64,000 bases of DNA from an uncultured bacterium (GTDB lineage Bacteria; Planctomycetota; UBA1135; GCA-002686595), in the NCBI GenBank assembly GCA_938075305.1, contig CALJGV010000006.1, forward strand, positions 186,001 through 250,000, given 5' to 3'. The notes under the pieces were generated by a model that saw nothing but the letters and a program-made list of their open reading frames with translations, had not been told where the DNA came from and did not search any database. The translations under genes and the position numbers were made by a program. Of the stretch, positions 27,143-36,537 are shown in pieces. How positions within the stretch are numbered: the first letter of the stretch is position 1; every line of letters starts with the position of its first letter.

Positions 27143-30100
27143 TCAGCGCTTCCGGCGGCCGCCGGGGCGGACCTCACGGCCGTCGGCCCGCAGGTAGCGC
27201 AGGACGCTGTCCTCGAGCTGGTCCGGCACGGGGGAGAGCTCGATCTGCTTCTCGGAGCGATGCTCCAGGGCGCGGACCCAGTCCCAGAGGTCCTCCTTCA
27301 GGTACTGGACGACCTCGGGGTGAGCCCGGACCTCCACCTTGGTGAAGCCCTTCTGGACCACGGCCCCACCGAGACGGCGCAGGATGGCCTGGGCCCTCGA
27401 CTCGACCGTACGGACCCGGCCTGTGCCGCGGCACCGCGGGCAGGCCTGGAAGACCTTCTTGTGGGTGCCTGGACCGAGGCGCTGCCGGGTCATCTCGAGC
27501 AGCCCGAACTGGCTGATGCGGCCCAGCTTGCTCCGCGCGCGGTCGTCCGCCAGCGCCTCACGGAGCGCCCGCTCGACCTGCCGGTTGCTCGAGGAGCGCA
27601 CCATGTCGATGAAGTCGCAGACGATGATCCCGCCCAGGTCCCTGAGCTTGATCTGGCGCGCGATCTCGGGGACCGCCTCCATGTTCGTCTTGAGCGCGAT
27701 GTCCTCGAAGTCGTAACTGTCCGTCCGCGTGCGCCCGGAGTTGACGTCGATCGCCACCAGCGCCTCTGCCTGGTCGAGCACGATGGAGCCACCCGAGGGC
27801 AGGTCCACGCGGCGCGAGAAAATCCGCTCGAACTCCTGCTCGAGCCCGCTCTCCTGGAACAGCGGCCGATCGCCCTCGTAGCGCTTGATGCGCCCGACGT
27901 GCTCGGGCATCAGCTTCTCGGCGAAGTTCACCATCTGCTCGTAGACGGTGAAGTCGTCGACCAGCACCTCCTTGGTGCGCCGGTTGAAGAGGTCGCGGAG
28001 CGTCCTCGTCGCCACGTCGGATTCGAGGTAGAGGGGGGCCGGTCCGCGGCTCCCCCGGAGCTTCTTGCCGAAGGACTCCCAGAGCCCGAGCAGGTAGTCG
28101 AGGTCCCGCTGCAGGTCCGCCTTCGTGCGCCCGACGCCCGCCGTGCGGACGATGACGCCCATGTCGGCAGGGGTCTTCAGGCTGGCGAGGATCCGCTTGA
28201 GGCGCTTGCGCTCCTTGTCATCCGGGATCTTCCGGCTCACGCCGGTGCGGGACATGGAGGGCATCAGCACGAGGTAGCGCCCCGGCATGGAGATGTAGGT
28301 GGTGAGGGTCGGGCCCTTGTCGCCGATGGCGTCCTTGGTGACCTGGACCACGACCGGGTCCCCCACCTTGAGGAGCTGATCGATCGGCCGCCGCTCCCGC
28401 TGGGGGCGCCGCTCGGACCGGCCCCTTGAGCGGGGGCCGCCGCTCTTCGAGCCGCCCTTGCTGGCCTTGCGCCGCGAGGAGGCCTTCTTCTTCGACTTGC
28501 GCTCGGCCTTCTTGGTGGTCTTCTTCTTGGCGGACTTCTTCGCGCCGCCCTCGGACCCCTTGTCGGAGGCCGTCGCCTTCTTGCGGCTACGCTTCCGGCT
28601 GGACGACCGCTTGCGGCCGCCCTCCTCGGAGTCGCCGTCCGACCCGGAGTCGCCGTCGGCGCTCGCGGAGGCGGCCTTCTTCGACGAGCGCCGCTTGCGC
28701 TTCTTGCGCGCCGGCTTCCCGTCGTCGTCGCCGCCCGGCGCATCGCCGTCATCCATCGCGGCGACCCGCGACGAGGCGGGGCGCCGTGACCGTGACCGGA
28801 GCGACCGGGTCCCCCGAGGCTCCTCCGCCTCGGCGTCCTCGTCGACGATCCCCTGGGCGAAGCCAGGCGCGGGCCCGTCGTCGTCATTGGAGGGACCTTC
28901 GTCGGAGGGGCCATCGTCGGAGGGGCCATCGTCGGAGGGACCATCCTCCTCGTCGGGCCCGTCGTCGGAGTCCCCCTGGTCGGAGTCCCCCTGGTCGGAG
29001 TCCCCTTGGTCGGAAGCGTATTCGCTCTCGGACTCGGCGGCCGGAGCCTCGGACGCGGCGTCGTCGCTGGCCGCTTCCTCGAGCTCGTCCTCGTCGTCGT
29101 GATCCTCGTCGAGGGCGTCGGCCTCCTCGGACCAGTCTGCGTCGTGGTCCCCTTCCTCGTCGTGGTGACCTCCCGTGAGCAGGTCCTCGAGCTGGAAGTC
29201 GTCGTCCGCGTAGATCGGCAGGACGTCGGAGGTGTGCAGGAAGCCGTTCCGGCCCTGACCGAAGTCGATGAAGGCCGCCCCGATAGCGGGCTCGAGGTTG
29301 ACGACACGGCCCCGGTAGATGTCGTTGACGAGAGTCTTCTGGCTCTCGGCCGTCATCAGGATGTCCTCGATGCGGCCGTTCTCGTAGACCGCAACGCGGC
29401 GCTCTTCGGGCTCCACCGCGTTGACCGCGATGGTCTGCGTCCGCATGGCCTCGGCCTCGGCAGCCTTCTCCTCGGCCGTCTTGGTCGCCGTTGCGGCGCC
29501 CGACTTCTTCGTGCGGCGGCGGGTCTTCTTCGTCGAGCTGGCCTCGCTGTCCGTCTCCGATTCGGGGTCGGCCTCGGCTCCGGAGTCTTCGCTCCCGGTG
29601 GCCTTCTTGCGCGAACGGCGGCGGCGGCGCTTCTTCTTGCCCCCCTCTTCCTCGGGCTCCTCGTCCCGCGAGTCGGAGGGCGCGCCCTCGTCATCGGAGG
29701 TCGCGGCGCCCTCGAGCTCCGCGCCCGAGTCCTCGTCGCTCGTCTTCCGGCGGGACTTCCGGCGGGTGCGCTTCTTCTTGCGCGCCGCCGGTTTCTCCTC
29801 GTCCGCCTCGGCGTCCGAGGCGCCGTCGCCGCGGGGAAGTTCGTCCTCCTCGCCGGGGATCACATCGACCTCGGGCGAGTCGTCTTCATCGCCGCGCTTG
29901 CGCCGACGCCCACCTCGGGAGCCCCGGCGGCGGCGCTTCCGGCCTCCGCGCTCGTCACCATCCTCGGCCGGGGCTTCTCCCCCATCCGGCTCGGCGGTCG
30001 AACGCCGACGGGTCTTCCTGGCCCTGGGCTCATCGCCCTCCGAGCCCTTCGGCTCGGCGCTCTCCGGCGCGGCATCGGCCTCTGCTCCATCGGAGCCAGC

Positions 30101-30358
30101 GTCCGAGGAGGCCGCTTTCTTGCGGACGGGCTTCTTGCGGACCCGCCGCTTCCGGGCAGGCTTCTCTGCCGGCGGACCGGCCTCTCCGGAGTCCGAGGCA
30201 CTGGGACGCGCGCCCGGCTCGATACCGGCGCCGAAGCCGCCGGGAGCGCCGTCCCCGGTGTCGTCGGGGCCTTCCCAGCTGGGGAAGCGGCTGGAGAGAG
30301 CGAGGCGAACCATCGAGTCGACAGAGAGGTCTCTGTCGACGGGGTACTGATCTGTCAT
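27143..30358 (-). CDS. rne: Ribonuclease E/G family protein with long disordered N-terminus and disordered insertion in the S1 domain
   Basis: IYRGRVVNLEPAIGAAFIDFGQGRNGFLH, LVLMPSMSRTGVSRKI, LPSGGSIVLDQAEALVAIDVNSGR, LRDLGGIIVCDFIDM, CPRCRGTG. Confidence 0.93.
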   Translation of the reverse strand: MTDQYPVDRDLSVDSMVRLALSSRFPSWEGPDDTGDGAPGGFGAGIEPGARPSASDSGEAGPPAEKPARKRRVRKKPVRKKAASSDAGSDGAEADAAPESAEPKGSEGDEPRARKTRRRSTAEPDGGEAPAEDGDERGGRKRRRRGSRGGRRRKRGDEDDSPEVDVIPGEEDELPRGDGASDAEADEEKPAARKKKRTRRKSRRKTSDEDSGAELEGAATSDDEGAPSDSRDEEPEEEGGKKKRRRRRSRKKATGSEDSGAEADPESETDSEASSTKKTRRRTKKSGAATATKTAEEKAAEAEAMRTQTIAVNAVEPEERRVAVYENGRIEDILMTAESQKTLVNDIYRGRVVNLEPAIGAAFIDFGQGRNGFLHTSDVLPIYADDDFQLEDLLTGGHHDEEGDHDADWSEEADALDEDHDDEDELEEAASDDAASEAPAAESESEYASDQGDSDQGDSDQGDSDDGPDEEDGPSDDGPSDDGPSDEGPSNDDDGPAPGFAQGIVDEDAEAEEPRGTRSLRSRSRRPASSRVAAMDDGDAPGGDDDGKPARKKRKRRSSKKAASASADGDSGSDGDSEEGGRKRSSSRKRSRKKATASDKGSEGGAKKSAKKKTTKKAERKSKKKASSRRKASKGGSKSGGPRSRGRSERRPQRERRPIDQLLKVGDPVVVQVTKDAIGDKGPTLTTYISMPGRYLVLMPSMSRTGVSRKIPDDKERKRLKRILASLKTPADMGVIVRTAGVGRTKADLQRDLDYLLGLWESFGKKLRGSRGPAPLYLESDVATRTLRDLFNRRTKEVLVDDFTVYEQMVNFAEKLMPEHVGRIKRYEGDRPLFQESGLEQEFERIFSRRVDLPSGGSIVLDQAEALVAIDVNSGRTRTDSYDFEDIALKTNMEAVPEIARQIKLRDLGGIIVCDFIDMVRSSSNRQVERALREALADDRARSKLGRISQFGLLEMTRQRLGPGTHKKVFQACPRCRGTGRVRTVESRAQAILRRLGGAVVQKGFTKVEVRAHPEVVQYLKEDLWDWVRALEHRSEKQIELSPVPDQLEDSVLRYLRADGREVRPGGRRKR
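28887..28946 (-). repeat. Imperfect 15-bp tandem repeat (about 4 units) inside rne
   Basis: tcggaggggccatcg units, encoding (DGPS[D/E])n. Confidence 0.8.
28965..29009 (-). repeat. 15-bp tandem repeat (3 units) inside rne
   Basis: tcggagtcccc[c/t]tgg x3, encoding (DQGDS)n. Confidence 0.85.
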
Positions 30359-30855
30359 CGTTGTGAAGCGCCCACCGAGGTGGCGCGCGCCCCGTCATCC
30401 AGACCCTCAGGAGAGGATCATGGGACCGGGCGCAGCGTCGACAGCCGCGGGGCGCCGAGCAGCCCGCGATGGGCCGCTGGGTAACTGTGTTTCGAAGGGG
30501 AGGCGCGCGGCCGAACGAATTCGGCGCAGCGCCCCGGCGATCCCCGCGCGGATGGCGGGGCTGGACGTGGTCGGGAAGGGCCGCCGGTCGGCGGGAGGGC
30601 CAGTCACCCTGGCCTCAGCGCCGCCCCCGGATGCCGGGGGACAACGCGCCCTTCCTGGGCTTGGCGGAGGAACACTCCTCGGCGCCGGAGACGAATGTCG
30701 CAGAGCCCATCGCTGGAGTCGAACATCACCGCCCAAAAAGGGAGGAGGGGGCGCTGAGGGGGCCTAGGAGGGGGGGGGCCGCTCCCTGTCCCCCTGGAGG
30801 GCCCACCCCTGCGACGGGGGGCCCATGCCCACCTGGGGCCGCGCAGGGGAAGGAT

Positions 30856-30881
30856 GGGGCCCCCTCGCTAAAGGGGGCCCC
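30856..30881 (-). terminator. Stem-loop downstream of secretin gene
   Basis: Perfect 10-bp stem ggggccccct/agggggcccc, 6-nt loop. Confidence 0.6.
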
Positions 30882-30893
30882 AGTCCAGCTGGA

Positions 30894-32687
30894 TCACTCC
30901 ACGTCTTCGTCGAGGAGCGCCTCGACCTCGTCCGCGAGTCGGTTCTTGCGGCGCTGCAGCTCCTGCTGGAGCAGGAACTCCGCGTCCTCCGAGTTATGGA
31001 CAAGCGACGGCGTGATGAAGATCAGGAGGCTGCGGCGATCTCGAGCCTCGTTGCGGTACTTGAAGAGCTCCCCCAGGACCGGGATCCGGGAGATGTACGG
31101 CACGCGGCTGAGGGTCTTGGTCTCGGCGTCCGTGGTGAGGCCGCCGATGACCATGGTCTGGCCGCTCTCGAAGATCATCTGGGTGAACAGGGTCGAGGAG
31201 CGCGTCCGCGGGAGCGCGATGGAGCCCTCGCCGCCGGCCGAGCCGACCGTGAAGACATCGAAGCCCGCCGGTGCCAGCGCGCTCACGCCAGTACCCGAGA
31301 GGCTCGTCTCCTTCGGGATGACCTCCATCCGGATCTTGCGCGTACCGGGGATCACGTTCGGGCGCACCAGCAGCTGGAAGCCGATCTCCACGGGCGAGCC
31401 CTGGGCCTCCGCGACCGTGAGCTGGAGGCCGCCGGCCTGGCCCTGTTCGGACTTGGCCTCGGCGTAGCGAACCGTCTCACCGACGAAGATCGTGGCCTCG
31501 TTTCCGTCGAGGGTCACGATCTTGGGGGCCTGGATGACCTCTGACTTGGTGTCCCGCTGGAGCATCCGCAGGGTGGCCTGGACCTGGTTGAAGTTCAGGG
31601 CACCGAAGATCGTCGCGGGGACCTGCGTCTGACCGGGGTTGATCGGGGCGCCGTTCACCGTCGAGTTACCGGCGTAGGGACCAAAGCCCGTGTCCGAGGC
31701 GATGATGCTGTCCTCCCAGCCCCCCTCACCCATGCTGAACGGGAGCTCGATGGGAATCTGGCTGCCGCTGATGGAGACCCGCGCGCCCTCGTCGCCGTAG
31801 TCGACGCCGAGGTTGAGCAGGTCGGAGTTCGCGGTCGAGACGAACTTCAGGTCGACGAAGATCTGGCCGGGCTCGACGTCGAGGCGTCGCAGGATCTCCT
31901 GGATGGTCTCGTGCACCTGGGTCGTGTCGCGGACGAGGATCACGTTCTGCGACTCGATGAAGGTCAGGTCCCCGGTGTCCGAGAGGGCCCCGTCGAGGGC
32001 CGCCAGGATGGAGAAGTGCTCGGAGGGGGGGCCGATCGGGGGCTGCGACTGCCCCTCGACGAACTCACTCTTGAGCACCGCCGCCCGCGAGCTGCGGGGG
32101 CGGATGTAGCGCAGCTGGTAGCTGCGGGTCACCTTCTGGCGCTCGAGCTGCGCCGGGTCGACGACGCTGAGGATGTTCCGCGCCTTCTCGACGACGGTGT
32201 ACCCGCGGGCCTCGCAGATCTGCTCCAGCGCATCGCGCCAGGGCACGTTCTTGAGGCGGAGCCGGACGGTGCCCTCGACCTCGGGGGCGATGACCACGTT
32301 GGCGTCTGCGGCCTTGGCGATCGTCGAGATCACCTCGCGGATGTCCTGGTCGTCGAAGACGAACTCCACCCGATACGGGCTGCTGATCGTGAGGACGCCG
32401 GACTGGTCCTCCTCGACGACACAACCCGCCGACTCGGCGGCGTAGTCCAGGGCGTGGCGCCAGTAGACGTCGGAGAGCTTGAGCGTCTCGACCTTCCGGT
32501 CCCCACCCTCGAGCACGACGATGTTGGCGCCCGACTTTTCGCGCAGGTACTGCACGACCTCGGAGAGGTCACGCTCGACGATGTCGATGTCGACCCGGGC
32601 GTCGAGGCTCGGGACCTGTGCGCTCGCGAGCGGAGTGAGAGCGGCCAGGCAGAGGCCGATCGCGTTGAGGCGGTTGATGAGTTTCAC
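30894..32687 (-). CDS. pilQ: Secretin (PilQ/GspD family), GTG start
   Basis: STN/N-domain and secretin core: VIQAPKIVTLDGNEATIFVGETVRY...FESGQTMVIGGLTTDAETKTLSRVPYISRIPVLGELFKYR. Confidence 0.92.
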   Translation of the reverse strand: MKLINRLNAIGLCLAALTPLASAQVPSLDARVDIDIVERDLSEVVQYLREKSGANIVVLEGGDRKVETLKLSDVYWRHALDYAAESAGCVVEEDQSGVLTISSPYRVEFVFDDQDIREVISTIAKAADANVVIAPEVEGTVRLRLKNVPWRDALEQICEARGYTVVEKARNILSVVDPAQLERQKVTRSYQLRYIRPRSSRAAVLKSEFVEGQSQPPIGPPSEHFSILAALDGALSDTGDLTFIESQNVILVRDTTQVHETIQEILRRLDVEPGQIFVDLKFVSTANSDLLNLGVDYGDEGARVSISGSQIPIELPFSMGEGGWEDSIIASDTGFGPYAGNSTVNGAPINPGQTQVPATIFGALNFNQVQATLRMLQRDTKSEVIQAPKIVTLDGNEATIFVGETVRYAEAKSEQGQAGGLQLTVAEAQGSPVEIGFQLLVRPNVIPGTRKIRMEVIPKETSLSGTGVSALAPAGFDVFTVGSAGGEGSIALPRTRSSTLFTQMIFESGQTMVIGGLTTDAETKTLSRVPYISRIPVLGELFKYRNEARDRRSLLIFITPSLVHNSEDAEFLLQQELQRRKNRLADEVEALLDEDVE

Positions 32688-32805
32688 CAGGAGTCCTTCT
32701 GTCCGACGAGCGGACGGTAGTTGGCTTGGAGTGGCGGTGGTTGTTGTTTGAAAGGTGCAGAGTCAGGTACGCCTCGAGGCGGGCCCGGCTCGGGCAGGAC
32801 AGGGC

Positions 32806-34212
32806 TCAGAATTCGCGCGTCACGATCGCACCCCGGAAGATGAAGTCGACCTCGTTCGGGCGCACCCCGTGCACCACGAGGTCGTCCGCCACGAGGTCAC
32901 CGATCGTGCGGCGCTTGCCGTCGATGATGATCACGGGCTCAAGTCCTTCGATGATGGCCACGCCGCCCACATCGAATTCGATCGCGCTGAAGTCGCGGAG
33001 GATGGTCGCCTCCTCGTAGAGCATCAGGAGCCAGTCAGCCAGCTCCATGCGCTCCGGGTCATCGGCGAGCAGCTCGAGGGAGTCGACGACGGCGTCGAAC
33101 GCGTCGAGCGCGTACTCGTACTCGAGCGCCTCGATGTAGCCGACCATCGTGTCCCCCACCGTCTGGAGGGCGGTGGCGCTGGGTCCTTCGATGGCCTTGC
33201 TCCGGTCGAGCGCCAGGCGCAGGACCTCGAGGGGCTCGGTGACGAGGGTCTCCAGGCGCTTCTGGGCCGGACGATAGGTGATGTGCCCCTCGTCCTCGAT
33301 GCGCCGGACGTCCTCGCCAATGCGGAGGATCAGCTTCTCGAGCTCGCTGCGCTGGACCATCCGCTCGAGGACCGACTTGGCCGCGTTGGACGCCACCCAG
33401 TAGCCCTGGGCCTCCTCGACGCGGGCGACCAGTTCGTCGACCTCCTCTTGCTGGCGCTGAACGGTCCAGGCGTTGGGGTCGTCGACGCGGGCAGGAACGC
33501 GCGGGTCCACCAGCGGGTCGCGGCGCCCGCGGGCTCCCTGGTAGCGGTAGGTCTGCAGGGTGAGCGCCTGACGGCGGACCCCGATCTTGCCCGAGAGCAG
33601 GTCACGCTTCCGCTCGTAGCTGCGGATCTCGACCTCCCCCTCCTTGGCGCTCGGGGGCACGTACTTGTACGTCTCGACGTCGAGGATGATCGTGTGGCTC
33701 GCCACTCCCTCGTCGAGGATCGCGCGGCGGTTCGCCGACTTGATGCTCAGCTTCGAGACCGCCATGAAGCGGCTGTGGGTCTCGATCCGGTTGAGGAAGT
33801 CGAGCACCTGGAAGGTGTCCCCGGCGAGCCGCCACTGGTACGAGACCCGCTCGAAGGCCGAGCGAGTGCGCTGGCGCGAGTTGGAGTTCGAGGTGGGCCG
33901 GAACCCCTGGGAGGTCACCCCCGCCTCTTGCATGTACTCCTCGAAGTCCCGGATGACGTTGTTCAGGTCCTTCGTGTCAGGGAGGATCTCGCGGATGCGG
34001 TCGGAGATCTCCCGCAGGATGATGACCTCCTGCTCCACCTGGGGCGTGGACTGAACCGTCTTGCGCGAGCTCGCGATGCGGTCGCGCAGGGAGACCACCT
34101 CAGCCTGGGCAGCGTTCACGCCCTCGTGCTCGCTGTAGATGAGGTACCCGAAGAGGAGCGCCAGCGCTGCGGTGATGCCACCGAGCGTTGACCAGAATTG
34201 CTTGTCGTTCAC
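32806..34212 (-). CDS. PilO-like protein with C-terminal GspB/PilP-like extension
   Basis: N-terminal TM plus coiled coil, PilO-like VSYQWRLAGDTFQVLDFLNRIETHSRF; overlaps pilN by ATGA; C-terminal GVAIIEGLEPVIIIDGKRRTIGDLV. Confidence 0.7.
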   Translation of the reverse strand: MNDKQFWSTLGGITAALALLFGYLIYSEHEGVNAAQAEVVSLRDRIASSRKTVQSTPQVEQEVIILREISDRIREILPDTKDLNNVIRDFEEYMQEAGVTSQGFRPTSNSNSRQRTRSAFERVSYQWRLAGDTFQVLDFLNRIETHSRFMAVSKLSIKSANRRAILDEGVASHTIILDVETYKYVPPSAKEGEVEIRSYERKRDLLSGKIGVRRQALTLQTYRYQGARGRRDPLVDPRVPARVDDPNAWTVQRQQEEVDELVARVEEAQGYWVASNAAKSVLERMVQRSELEKLILRIGEDVRRIEDEGHITYRPAQKRLETLVTEPLEVLRLALDRSKAIEGPSATALQTVGDTMVGYIEALEYEYALDAFDAVVDSLELLADDPERMELADWLLMLYEEATILRDFSAIEFDVGGVAIIEGLEPVIIIDGKRRTIGDLVADDLVVHGVRPNEVDFIFRGAIVTREF

Positions 34213-34874
34213 TGGTCGTCCCCCTCAGCAGCTTCGCGGTTCTTCACACGGTCCTGCGGGCTGAGCAGGTTCATCCGCAGCGGGAACGACCAGGTCACGG
34301 ACGGGATGAGGGTCTCGTCCGGCTTCTCCTGGGTCGCCTGCAGCGGCTCGGGGGCCTCGAAGATGCCCATGAGTGAGGACAGCGAGGCGTCCTCGAGGTC
34401 CTCGGCGAAGTTCGCCAGCTGGGCGTAGGCCTCGGCGCCAGAGACGCCGTCGCCGGTCAGCTGGCCGTGGTTGTTGCGGTCGGTCTTGACCTCGGCGGCG
34501 AGGTCGTTGAACCAGATGAAGTGGTCGACCCCTTCGCGGCCGGCGTGGACGACGTCGATCAGCTCGTCGAGCGTCTTCGTCCAGAGGACCCGGTCCTTGG
34601 TGATCTCCGCGAGGGTCTGCTCGCGCTGGGAGCGCGTGGCGATCTCGGCCTTGAGGCTGTTGTGGTAGTCGACCTGCCACTTGAGTCCGGCAAGGTCGGC
34701 CTGGAGGACGTCCCGGGTCGTGGCCACGTTCGCCTTGACGCCGAAGTGGAGGTAGCCCCAGTAGGCGAAGAGCGAGGCGTTGATCAGCACCGCCGCGCTG
34801 ATGGCCGCGATGATCCCGATCGGGGACTTCGCCCGCCGGCGGTACTCTTCGGGGAGGAGATTGACGCTGATCAT
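34209..34874 (-). CDS. pilN: Type IV pilus assembly protein PilN-like
   Basis: MISVNLLPEEYRRRAKSP, single TM, between pilM and pilO-like genes. Confidence 0.8.
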   Translation of the reverse strand: MISVNLLPEEYRRRAKSPIGIIAAISAAVLINASLFAYWGYLHFGVKANVATTRDVLQADLAGLKWQVDYHNSLKAEIATRSQREQTLAEITKDRVLWTKTLDELIDVVHAGREGVDHFIWFNDLAAEVKTDRNNHGQLTGDGVSGAEAYAQLANFAEDLEDASLSSLMGIFEAPEPLQATQEKPDETLIPSVTWSFPLRMNLLSPQDRVKNREAAEGDDQ

Positions 34875-35899
34875 TGGTTCACAACCCTGGACGCGAGTCC
34901 GACGGCAACGACGAGTGAGGGGGCCCAGGCCTCGAGCTCCTCGACGTCAACGCGGTTGACGTCGACGCGGAGCCCCTCGAGGGGGTTCCAGAGGCGCGTC
35001 GGTCGCGCCACGGCCTGTTCGACATACTCCGCGGCACCGGGGGCGAGGACGCCCCCACCGGACAGGAGGACCTCGGTGACGGTGAGCCCCTCGTTGTGCT
35101 CGACGTAGTCCATGGAGAGCATCAGCTCGGAGGCGAGGTCCTCGAGGACCGGCCCGATGGCGGTGCGCACCTCTGCCTGGTGGTCCTCGGAGGTCCGCTT
35201 GACGGCCTCGGCCTCGAAGCCCTCCAGGCTGAGCCGGCGGGCAACCGCCTGGGTCATGTTCGCTCCGCCGATGGGGATCTCTCTGCTGAAGCAGCTCACG
35301 CCCCCGCGCATCACGTTGATCGAGGTCACCCGGGAGCCGACATCCACCAGGGCCGTGGCCCGCGTGTCTCGCCCCTCGACGCTCTCGGAGACCGGCATGA
35401 CGCACAGCTCCCAGGCGTTCGCGAGGGCGAAGAGATCGAGGTCGATCGCGATCGGGAGCAAGCCTGCGCTCTGGATCATCTGGGCCTGACCGTTCAGCCT
35501 CTCGGACTGGCAGGCCGCCACGAGGACGGACATCTCGGGGTCCTCTGCGGTGCCCCGCTGGAGCGGCAGGCAGTCCAGGATGAAGTCCTCGTCCGAGGCC
35601 ACGATCTTGTCCGCCTCGAACTGGATGGCCTGCTGCAGCTCGCTGTCCGACATCTGCGGCATGGAGAGGTAGCGCACGACCGTGTCCTGACCGGACACGC
35701 CCGAGACGACGCGCTTGGAGCGGAAGCGGCCCTCCTTGAAGACCTGCTTCACGGCGTCATCGACGCTGCCTCCTGGTGGCAACTCGGCGCGGCTGAAGCC
35801 GGTGATGACCGGTTCCTGCCCCTCGAGCGTGATCTCTACGGCCTTGACGACCGAACTGCCGAGGTCGAGTCCGACCACCCTCTTCTTGCTCCGAAACAC
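34871..35899 (-). CDS. pilM: Type IV pilus assembly protein PilM
   Basis: VVGLDLGSSVVKAVEI, VVSGVSGQDTVVRYLSMPQMSDSELQQAIQFEADKIV; probable GTG start at 35899 (ORF extends to 36001). Confidence 0.88.
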   Translation of the reverse strand: MFRSKKRVVGLDLGSSVVKAVEITLEGQEPVITGFSRAELPPGGSVDDAVKQVFKEGRFRSKRVVSGVSGQDTVVRYLSMPQMSDSELQQAIQFEADKIVASDEDFILDCLPLQRGTAEDPEMSVLVAACQSERLNGQAQMIQSAGLLPIAIDLDLFALANAWELCVMPVSESVEGRDTRATALVDVGSRVTSINVMRGGVSCFSREIPIGGANMTQAVARRLSLEGFEAEAVKRTSEDHQAEVRTAIGPVLEDLASELMLSMDYVEHNEGLTVTEVLLSGGGVLAPGAAEYVEQAVARPTRLWNPLEGLRVDVNRVDVEELEAWAPSLVVAVGLASRVVNQ

Positions 35900-36204
35900 T
35901 TGCCTTCCCTTGGTTGGGGGGCCGCGCTCGATGGGGTTGCCCCGGCGGCTCCACTGGCTGTGTCGTCCAGCCCCAGCAAATGGGTTGAGCGGCCGTCCCA
36001 AAAAAGCGCAGCGAACGGCCTTCCCGGGGGCGTAAGGGGGTTTCCCCTCCTACCCACGGTGGCCCTGGGGAGCACCGCAGGGGCCCCCATGACTCGGCGC
36101 GGGATCGACCCCTCCGCCGCCGCAAGAAACCACCGAATGCGCGATCGCACCCGAGGGAGGCCCTGGGAGGGCAGGAGCAACTCCTGGGGGCGCCTCCCGC
36201 CGTG

Positions 36205-36495
36205 TCAGCCGGCGGACTCGCGCTCCCCGAATCCCGAGGAGAAGAGCCCTGCGAGCTCGTCGAGCAGGTCCGCGGCCCCCTCCCCGTCCGCGCTGAGCTC
36301 CAGCTCGACGCCCTGCCGGGCCTCGAGGGTCATCAGCTCGAGGATGCTCTTGCCGTTCACGTCACGCGCCGCGTCCCCCACCGAGCGGATCCTGAGCGAA
36401 CAGGAGTGCCCCATGGCGAGGGAGACAATGGCGTGGCATGGGCGGGCGTGGAGCCCCGCCTCGTTCACCACCGTGACATTGCGAGAGTTGTTCAT
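36205..36495 (-). CDS. ptsH: Phosphocarrier protein HPr
   Basis: VVNEAGLHARPCHAIVSLA (His15) and NGKSILELMTLEARQG (Ser46). Confidence 0.9.
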   Translation of the reverse strand: MNNSRNVTVVNEAGLHARPCHAIVSLAMGHSCSLRIRSVGDAARDVNGKSILELMTLEARQGVELELSADGEGAADLLDELAGLFSSGFGERESAG

Positions 36496-36537
36496 GGCCA
36501 GCGGGCCCCAGGCGGCGAACGGGCGCCGCGACGGGGT

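Noticed and set aside
28887-29009. Possible CRISPR-like repeats
   Set aside because: 15-bp direct tandem units without spacers, in frame within rne; low-complexity coding repeats.
26855-30484. Long ORFs on the plus strand opposite rne (26855..28429, 29006..30484, 29421..30350)
   Set aside because: Antisense of low-complexity charged repeats; no coherent protein features.
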